Assembly (NCBI GenBank): GCA_035048495.1
Contig: CM068549.1
Location: forward strand, 5,935,822 to 5,999,821
Direction: 5' to 3'
Length of the DNA: 64,000 nucleotides
From: Euptelea pleiosperma
Lineage: Eukaryota; Streptophyta; Magnoliopsida; Ranunculales; Eupteleaceae
The notes under the pieces were generated by a model. It was not told the origin of the DNA. It worked only from the letters and a program-made list of their open reading frames with translations, and did no database searches. The translations under genes were made by a program, and so were the position numbers. Shown here one piece after another: positions 56,860 through 64,000 of the stretch; position 1 is the first letter of the stretch; every line of letters starts with the position of its first letter.

Positions 56860-57855
56860 CTTTTACTATACCTATCAATAACTGAGACCTCTATGGGTTG
56901 TGTATTGGGGCAACATGACAAATCAGGCAGGAAAGAGCGTGCAATTTATTACTTGAACAAGAAATTCACTGACGATGAGACTCGTTACACGTCTCTGGAA
57001 AAAACTTGTCTTGCTTTAGTATGGGCTACACAACGTTTGTGCCATTACTTATTGTCTTATCCGCTGTTGTTAATATCTCGCATGGATTCGGTGAAGTATT
57101 TGTTAGAGAAGCCTACTATTTCTGAAAGAACGGCTCATTGGCAGATGTTATTATCAGAGTTTGACATTATCTATGTCACACAAAAGTCAGTTAAAGGTCA
57201 GGCAATTGTAGAGCACTTAGCAAAAATCCACTGCCTGATTATGAACCCATGAGGACAGATTTCCCAGATGAAGCCATAATAACAGTTGAAGAAGATACAG
57301 TTGAGTCAACAAGATGGAAAATGTACTTTGATGGCGTAGTCAACCAGAAGGGACGGGGAATTGGGGCAGTAATTATATCACCAAAAGGTTCTCACATTCC
57401 AGTTTCCATTAAAATACAGTTCGGATGCACAAATAATGAAGCAGAATATGTAGCTTGTATTGTTGGACTACGAGCAGCTTTGGATATGGAGATCAAAGAA
57501 ATGGATCTGTTCGGAGACTCATCTCTAGTCATATGCGACAAATTGTAATTGGGATACGAAGGATGAAAAATTAATCCCTTACCATGAATATCTAGAAGGG
57601 CTCACTTCAAAGTTTGAAAGAATCACATTCGCCTACATGCTGAGGACCAAGAATCAGTTTGCTGATGCACTTGCCACTCTTGCCTCAATGATCGAGATTC
57701 CAGATATAAGGTCGATTGAGGTTGCACAAAGTTTTGAGCCAGCCTATTGCAACACCATAAATGGAGATGCACTAGATCAAATGCCGTGGTATACAGATAT
57801 AAGGAAATATCTTGAAGAGCAAACATTTCCTCCGGATGCCACCATTAATGATTGA
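56860..57855 (+). pseudogene. Element A RNase H and second (archaeal-type) RNase H
   Basis: The first RNase H resumes across S4 with LYLSITETSMGCVLGQ, then RAIYYLNKKFTDDETRYTSL, E-KTCLALVWA and the segment ending VKGQAIVEHLA (stop 57250). A second domain starts in an overlapping frame at 57249: WKMYFDGVVNQKGRGIGAV, GCTNNEAEYVA, LFGDSSLVI and, after a frameshift near 57545, KNQFADALATLAS. Asp, Glu, Asp and Asp of an archaeal-type RNase H are all present. This extra domain is the hallmark of the Tat/Ogre lineage. It would remove RNA from the RNA-DNA hybrid or serve polypurine-tract processing. Confidence 0.9.
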
Positions 57856-59034
57856 CGAATGATTTAGCGGTTAGCCTCACAATTTGTTATAATTGGCAGT
57901 GTATTATACAAACGATCTCCCAATCAACTCCTTATGAGATGTCTTAATGAAAAAGAAGCAAAAAAAGTTATGAAAAAAGTCCACGAAGGAGTTTGCGGTC
58001 CTCACATTAATGGACACATGTTGGCAAAGAAAATTTTGCGACTTAAATATTACTGGTCAACTCTTGATTCAGATTGGTTCAAGTACGTCTAAAAATGCCA
58101 TCAGTGCCAAATCTATGCTAACAAAATCAATGTGCCACCATCAGAGCTGCATAACATGACCACACCATGGCCATTTTCTATTTGGGGAATCGACATGATT
58201 GGCCCTATTACTCCAAAGGCATCAAATAATGATCGGTATATATTAGTGGCAATAGATTATTTCACCAAGTGGGTAGAGGCAACTTCAAACACCACTGTTA
58301 CAGCCGCACAAGTAAGAAAATTTATTCGAAAGGAAATCATTTATCGGTATGGTGTGTCTAGTGAAATGATCTCAGATAATGGGTCGATTTTCAAAGAAAA
58401 GGAGATAAAAAAGTTGTTAGCTCAATTCAAAATCAAACATCATTTTTCTTCTCCTTATCGCTCATAGACAAATGGAGCAGTTGAGGCAGCTAACAAGAAC
58501 ATCAAGCACATCATCGATAAAATGACAGACAATTATTCAGCATGGTATGAGATGTTGCCCTATGCTCTTCTTGCCTACCGCACATCGATCAGGACTTCAG
58601 TTGGAGCTACACCACATGCCCTTACATATGGGATGGAGACAGTTCTCCCTATTGAAGTCGAGATCTCATCTCTACGTGTTCTTATGGAAGTAGAGCTAGA
58701 TGAAGCTGAGTGGTTACAAGCACGATATGTGCATTTGAATTTGATCGAAGAAAAGAGACTTCGATCAATCTGTCATGCTCAAGCATACCAACGTCGAATG
58801 GCCAAAGCCTATACAAAGAAAGTCAAACCTTGAGAATTTAAGGTTGGTGACTTGGTTTTAAAAAAGATTCTTCCTCATCAACACGATTCACGTGGGAAGT
58901 TCAAGCCCAACTATGAAGGCCCATATATCGTGAGGAAAGTCTTTTCCGGTGGAGCTTTAATCTTAGGGCAAATGGATGATGAAGACCTCTTAGAGCCAAT
59001 CAATACAGATCAAGTCAAAAAATACTTTGTATGA
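57856..59034 (+). pseudogene. Element A integrase
   Basis: Zinc domain HEGVCGPHINGHMLAKK with KCHQCQ (57985-58115). Catalytic core SIWGIDMIGPI, MISDNGSIF and, after a TAG at 58465-58467, NGAVEAANKNI, so all three acidic residues are present. The core end ALLAYRTSIRTSVGATP and a C-terminal domain (FKVGDLVLKKILPH, GKFKPNYEGPYIV) follow. Stops at about 57853, 58090, 58465 and 58831 interrupt it. There is no chromodomain. The protein ends at 59034. Confidence 0.9.
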
Positions 59035-60928
59035 TAGATGTGTCTTAATATTTTGTACCTTCAATAGATCTTGGAAATGAAAATGGCTGTACTTTTTCTT
59101 TCACACCTCACTCTATCATTTTTCCTCAAACTCTTTGAGCCTTAACTTCTTTTCCTAAGAGACAACATAACATATACTTTCGGTCATACAAAGAAAGAAA
59201 AAAAAAACAAAAATGGCAAAGCGAAAAAGCAAAAAAAAAAAAAAAAAAGGAAAAAGAAAGAGATCGACATAAGTTAGACACATCAATACACCACTCCTGG
59301 CCCACAAGAGTATAAATTGTGAACGGCTTTACTTTTTCCCAAGTCCTCACTTCCCATCTTCTTCACCAAGACCAAAACATTTCTTTTCATCCCACAATAA
59401 AGCCTTTTCGATCCAAGATTAATTGAAGGTAATTTGGTTAAGACATTTCTTATTTTCATTTCAATCAACTAGCAATGAAGGGAGATGGTAATCTATAAAG
59501 TATAGCATGACTCGAAAGGGCGTGGTGAAAACCCGAAAGGGCATCATGAATAAAAATGTCAAGTCATGGCAAGATCCAACACCACGAGCATAGTGAAAAC
59601 CGAAAGGCATTAGTGCGCAACAATCAGGTGGACCCAGCCCTGGTGAAAACCCTTATGGGCATTAGGGGCAAAAAAAGAAAAAAAAAACACACACACACAG
59701 CGGCAAGTTGTGGAAACATTTACAGGAAATTGGATTACCATTCAGGGTCCCTGCATGAGCAAGTCATGAGCGAAGATTCGAACCTGACATGATGCTTGAG
59801 CAAGATTACTTGCACCCTATCACTTGTTATCCTTAGAAGAAATTCATGATTGATTTTCCTATGATTGAACATTGTTTTAAAAAAAAAAAAAAAAAAGAGA
59901 AAGTACACACTTGTAGGAATGAAGGCCCTTTTGCATTTCTTATTTTTCTAGTTCACTCGCTAAGACAGGCTAATTAAAAGGGGAAAAAGGCTGCAATCTT
60001 GGCAAGTATTATAATGGCGTCATCCACTCCAATGAACTATGAAGAAGGAACGAAGTCCAATACACTCAAGGTCGCAGGCTCTGAGAAAATGATGAGGATG
60101 ACGTCTTTCCATTTAAAAAAAAAAATTATCTTTAGTCTATCATCTCCCGCTGTAAATATTTTATACCCCCTTAGAATCATTTCACTATCTTTTCTTTGTA
60201 GAATCACCTTTCAACCCTTCGTAAAAATTTAAAAAAGAAAATCATCATACATTTTGCATTTGTATTTGCATTTATACATTCGTGGCCTACTTTTGTGCAT
60301 GAGTGGCCTAATGTGCTAATTGGTTCCTCATACCTCTTAGTAGAATACCGTGCAAGATTAAGGTAAGTCTGATTACTGTTTATTGGTCAGATGTTTGTAT
60401 GGGCTCTTATGAAGCAATCTAATCCATGTTGTCATTTATAAGACCCATATTGTGTCTTGTTAATGTTGCTAGAATCGTATATAGATCAAATTATGCTTAA
60501 ATATCGAGATTGAAAATCATTTAGTTAAATGAAGAATCATAAAGTAATGTTTGAGGAATCTCAAAAGATGGACATCTTTAATCATCCCATCATAAGCTGA
60601 TTATTTTGAAAGTTTAAACTTGCAAGCGAGGTTCAACTCTAGGTCGCTAAAGAATTGCGATTAAACTAGGGGCCTCAATTAAAGTTAAAATTTTATGTAT
60701 GACTAGTGACCTTGTAAGTACCCAAAATGGGCTAAGACTCTAATCATACAATTGCACTGAATTTTTCTAAATTTGAGAGGACTCAAACGAAGCCTAAAGA
60801 TTCCTACAGAAGTTAGTGGAGACAATCTCAATGTTTAATCATTATTTAGTATATATAGGCTTCTTCGTGCCAAAATGTTCTTTTTTTGTCTAAAAATCTT
60901 TGTCGTTCATTAGTCAACCAATTTCGCC
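59035..60928 (+). other. Element A 3' untranslated region
   Basis: No credible frame. Three spaced copies of a GTGAAAACCCGAAAGGGCAT-like motif occur at about 59524, 59592 and 59643. There are also A-rich runs (59200-59250, 59878-59900) and a short CA repeat. Long variable 3' regions are usual in Tat-type elements. Confidence 0.65.
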
Positions 60929-60941
60929 AAAGAGGGGCAAC
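60929..60941 (+). other. Element A polypurine tract
   Basis: AAAGAGGGGCAAC directly before TGTAGACACC, the expected order of polypurine tract and LTR start in Tat-type elements. Confidence 0.75.
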
Positions 60942-61800
60942 TGTAGACACCACATATTGGCATGATCTTCTAACTTGGCAATCGACGGTCTTGAGCTTCT
61001 TCTTTATTGGTCGATGGATTACTTAACTCATCTCAACCCTTCGGATATTTTTAACCAATCGTAGTACCCCATTTAGAACCATCAACCACCTTTTGATAAC
61101 ACTTTTAGAACCCAAAACCATCATTAGAAAGCCCTATCTTAAGCTATGAGAATTTAAGGTTTGATTTTTGTTGATAAATGGTAAAAAATTGCTTGTATGT
61201 TTGATTTTACCGTTAGATTCGATCAAAACTAAAAGTATTTGTTTCTAACTCATTCATATTTTAAAAGAGAAGCAGTTTCACTAAAATTTAAGGGCTCGAT
61301 TATAAGATCAAGGCTTTTATTTGGCTAATTCTTAAATGATCTCAATTTTTGACAACCTGTGTGCTAATGAGATGTCCACCTTTGAAAAGTACTTTAAATG
61401 ATCTTTCAAAATATTTTTGTCTTGTCAATTTTGGACTTAAAATTAGCATTTTATCAATGATTGATCAAAACTCTTGATGTATGGTCTTAATGTGTGTAAA
61501 TGTACCAAGGTTCATACATCATCACACACTTTGATGATATTACGCAAGCTTATCCATCCAACTCATCAAACTCTCATTTTATCCACATCTTTTTGTTTAT
61601 TCTTCACACGTAAATTTTCTACAACTTTTTAACTTTCTAGATTGTCCAACTTTTTCTTAACAAATTAGAAAATTCATTAACATATCCATATTGGACAAAC
61701 TCCCTTTTACTTTTTTATCCTCATATGACTAAACTACCATTTTCTTTATTCCCAAACTACCCATGAAATTTCACCGATCTGTTCTCTTTAACTCAATATA
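60942..61800 (+). repeat. Element A 3' LTR, start clear, end uncertain
   Basis: Begins TGTAGACACCACATATTGG after the polypurine tract. AT-rich sequence without frames follows. No second copy is in the window to define the end, so the right limit is only a guess placed before CCTAGAAGGGGGGTTG. Confidence 0.5.
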
Positions 61801-62735
61801 CCTAGAAGGGGGGTTGATTAGGTATTTAAAATTAATTATACCTACACAGTTTTACTGGACGATGGTAAGGGAATAAAATCGCATGCCTTAGTTGTTTGAT
61901 AAAAAGATTATCACAACCGACTCAAATCAAATATACCTCCGTGGTATATTGTCTTTTTGTCATTTGATCTAATCAAGATAGATTGCGGAATACAAACAAG
62001 CAATCGCACAAGACAAGAGATTTTTACGTGAAAACCTTAGCCAAGGAAAAACCACGGGACCACGTCCAGACGAAAAGTATCACTAACTGAAAAGTTAAAC
62101 GAAACAAATGTTACCTACGCAGCACCGTTGCAAATACAGCTTCCAACCTTAGCCAAGGCTCACTGCCAATGCGTCCACTTCCTCTGAATCAACGCCACAA
62201 ATCCATGCGCGCCCTTCTAGCCAAGAAGCCTTATCCGCTTGTTCAGTTTGGTACACCCCAAACCTACCGTCGATCGGCTCCTCCAATCTTAATTCTCAAC
62301 ACTCCTACCTTTGCAGAAGGTGAAGGATTCAGTACACCCTGAACACCCCAAGTTGCTCAAAAGGTGTTGAGTCACACTGGTACACTCAGGCTTACTAGGT
62401 TGAATATAGAAGTGGAAAATCTAGGCTGAGTAAAAGATCAAGCTCTTGACTATGATCAAGAAGAGAACAAGCTCACAAGATGTAAATGAAAAATAAGCTT
62501 CTTGCTCTTTGAACATATTTTCTTTAAGGATTATTTTTGCAAATTAATTTAGTTACTTTGATCATGCATTTGAGCTAATAAACTTTTTCTTTATTATGAA
62601 AATATCATGTTTTCTTTTATGAGGTATTGGAAATGAATCTATTATTTAGTGGTTGGCATAACGGTTATTGTATTAACTAATAAATTATTTTCATATAAAA
62701 AAAAAAATCAGCAAACTTCCGAATCAACAAAAAAA
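61801..62735. other. Unclassified intergenic or decayed repeat sequence
   Basis: No frame of note. CCTAGAAGGGGGGTTGATTAGG at 61800 and two copies of CCTTAGCCAAGG (62025, 62148) look like parts of a dispersed repeat, but I cannot name the family. Confidence 0.3.
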
Positions 62736-62747
62736 ATATGAAATTGA

Positions 62748-62888
62748 CCAACCCAACCCAACCCGATAGGGTTGAAAAATCTTGGCCCGACCTTGGGTTG
62801 GGTTGGGTTAGGGTTCACAGCCTTTAAGGTTGGGTTGGGCTAGGGTTGACCTCCAACCCGACCCAACCCACCCGAGTTGCAGCCCTAT
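62748..62888. mobile_element. CCAACCC-rich element end, possibly hAT-like
   Basis: Runs of CCAACCC and GGGTTGG face each other and could fold back. The right edge CCCGAGTTGCAGCCCT resembles the AGGGCTGCAACNCGGG ends of many plant hAT-type miniature elements. No matching left end or 8-bp duplication was found. Confidence 0.35.
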
Positions 62889-63246
62889 TTATGACACTTT
62901 TCTAGTATCTGAATGTACAATTCCCTGCGTCTGTTCCTAGAATTTCTCAAATCAGATTCCTCTGAATTTGATCTCTCCAATTGGACTTTCGGCTCTTTGT
63001 GGTCATTGCCTCCGATATTCTCGGAGACATGATCGCATGCTAGCTGGATCACCAATCGCCGTTTGAGCTCTTCGTTTTCCTCTCGCAACTAGGTGATTGT
63101 TTGTTGTTAGCTTTCTTGCTCTTTAACTCTTCTCCTCTTAGTAAGAGTATCTCTGAGATCGTCAGGGGGATTTATACATTTTTCGCTCCTGAGGTTGGTT
63201 CGCCTTGTATTCCCCATTTGAATCGAATTTCTCTTAGATAGCAAAA
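62885..63246 (-). pseudogene. gag N-terminal fragment of a second gypsy element, minus strand
   Basis: The minus strand from 63246 encodes a charged, Gln/Glu-rich stretch, one stop (63089-63091), then LREENEELKRRL, SENIGG and SEESDLRNSRNRRRE, ending at 62885. Such a coiled-coil start next to a primer site is usual at the N-terminus of gypsy gag proteins. The rest is missing because the CCAACCC element or decayed sequence follows. It has no relation to the Athila-like copies. Confidence 0.5.
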
Positions 63247-63258
63247 AACTTCTAGTCG

Positions 63259-63277
63259 TTCCCCACAAACGGCGCCA
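63259..63277 (-). other. Primer binding site of the right-edge element
   Basis: The minus strand reads TGGCGCCGTTTGTGGGGAA five bases inside the LTR end, a sequence found at the primer site of many plant gypsy elements. Confidence 0.7.
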
Positions 63278-63282
63278 AAAGA

Positions 63283-64000
63283 TGTGGGGGGAAAATTTCT
63301 GATCTTATCCCAAACAATCTTCAAGGTTAAAATGATTTGTATCTCGAGGTAGATCTATCAGGTGGATAGAATCCGAAGTTCTTACAATTCTGATCTCTCA
63401 TTGCAACTAACGAGATAATCTCTTCAAGGAAGGCGGTGCACCTGTTGACAATACTCTGACGCTCAAGTCAGTATCTAGTATCTCTTCTAGATTGATTACT
63501 CAAGCAAAAAGAGTTGTCAAGAAAGTCTTGTTAATCTTAGATTGGATGATCAAAATCATTTTCTCAGTTCTGAACATAATATAATTATAGACTTAGAAAT
63601 GGCATGACTCACCTCCCATGCGTCACTTCCCGTTGACCAAATCCGATCCAGGAAGATTCTGTTAGATACAACTTCTTCCTGTTGGATTTGAACCTTTCTC
63701 ATTCAGTTAGATTTGAAACAACCGAGGCGACAGCTTACGTGGCAGATATTTTGAATAAAAGAAAGTAGCGGAAATACAATAATGACCAAATCTGTTGCCA
63801 AGTGGCACTCTCACATAAATGCTCAACGTGTAATTGATCTATTGGTTGGAATACTTGTCTATTTAGTAGAGTTCTGATGTCGTTACTTATCGGGAGAGGA
63901 AGAAAGCTTCACCCGTCAAGTATAAGATATAGATGTTTGATGATAAAGGTTGATTAACTTGACTACCAAGTATATTGTTGAACTTGTTGGGATGGGTTGC
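63283..64000 (-). repeat. 5' LTR of the right-edge gypsy element, cut by the window
   Basis: Starts TGTGGGGGG on the plus strand, i.e. the LTR ends CCCCCCACA on the minus strand, as does solo LTR S4. The other end lies beyond base 64000. No frames are present. Confidence 0.65.

Larger units (their letters stand above)
16456..61800 (+). mobile_element. A: Tat/Ogre-type Ty3/gypsy element, oldest layer, heavily interrupted
   Basis: Its pieces are 16456-17054 (gag), 27122-31908 (gag, protease, RT), 56860-59034 (RNase H, aRNase H, integrase), 59035-60941 (3' untranslated) and a 3' LTR from 60942. Two features place it in the Tat lineage: a gag with a C-x2-H-x5-H-x4-C finger, and a second RNase H between the first RNase H and integrase. 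The protein order closes across each insertion once target duplications are removed, for example GRGC|P across LTR B. Its 5' LTR is not seen; the right limit is approximate. Confidence 0.85.

Noticed and set aside
62748..62888. Telomere-like repeats (GGGTTGG, GGGTTAGGG)
   Set aside because: The plant telomere unit is TTTAGGG. Here the unit is irregular CCAACCC in both orientations, better explained by a DNA-element end.
62885..63088. A host coiled-coil gene
   Set aside because: It sits on the same strand directly after an LTR end and primer site, as a retrotransposon gag start would.

Overview
The window is plant nuclear DNA, almost certainly from an angiosperm, and made up almost wholly of nested Ty3/gypsy LTR retrotransposons. 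I see no host gene, rRNA, functional tRNA gene or CRISPR array. The plant assignment rests on two non-chromovirus lineages. One is Athila-like: a gag capsid plus CCHC knuckle, a DLGAS protease, an FMDDF reverse transcriptase and a tRNA-Asp-like primer site. The other is Tat/Ogre-like: a YVDD reverse transcriptase followed by a second, archaeal-type RNase H. All coding regions carry stops or frameshifts, as expected of old heterochromatin.

Nesting, oldest first. A Tat-type element called A (plus strand) is the scaffold. Its gag, protease, RT, two RNase H domains and integrase are scattered over 16456-17054, 27122-31908 and 56860-59034, and its 3' LTR starts at 60942. Three insertions split it. 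(1) In gag lies minus-strand solo LTR B (17055-27121), which holds plus-strand LTR Z (17636-24071), which holds solo LTR S3 (19771-22927). (2) In the RNase H region lies a TGTGGG/CCCACA-type solo LTR, S4 (31914-56854). S4 was hit by the gag-only Athila-like element E3 (31944-55841). E3 was hit by the pol-bearing Athila-like element E2 (about 35229-51016). E2 was hit by solo LTR S5 (39315-42386). (3) Upstream of the gag fragment lies LTR Y (11456-16455) carrying solo LTR S1 (12069-14388). The left 8.3 kb is another Athila-like copy, E1, on the minus strand and cut by the window edge. The right edge (62885-64000) is the 5' end of a different minus-strand gypsy element. Target-site duplications are readable for S1 (cgggc), S3 (caaac), S4 (atcct), S5 (ataat), E3 (tggca) and, with one mismatch, B (gatgt/aatgt).

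How the parts relate. E1 and E2 are one subfamily encoding Gag-Pol. E3 is a related deletion derivative that keeps LTRs, primer site, leader, a 280-codon gag/linker frame and the 3' signals but has no RT, RNase H or integrase, so it must have moved with enzymes supplied by relatives. All the Athila-like LTRs begin TGATATTCGC and end TTTCA. They share an unusual cargo: a tRNA-like A-box/B-box module, a palindrome just upstream of the TATA box, TTC microsatellites, multiple copies of a CGGAGTTGCAG/CTGCAACTCCG hairpin, and a U5 hairpin. These LTR-embedded structures, some with matching changes in both arms, are the most interesting signals in the window.
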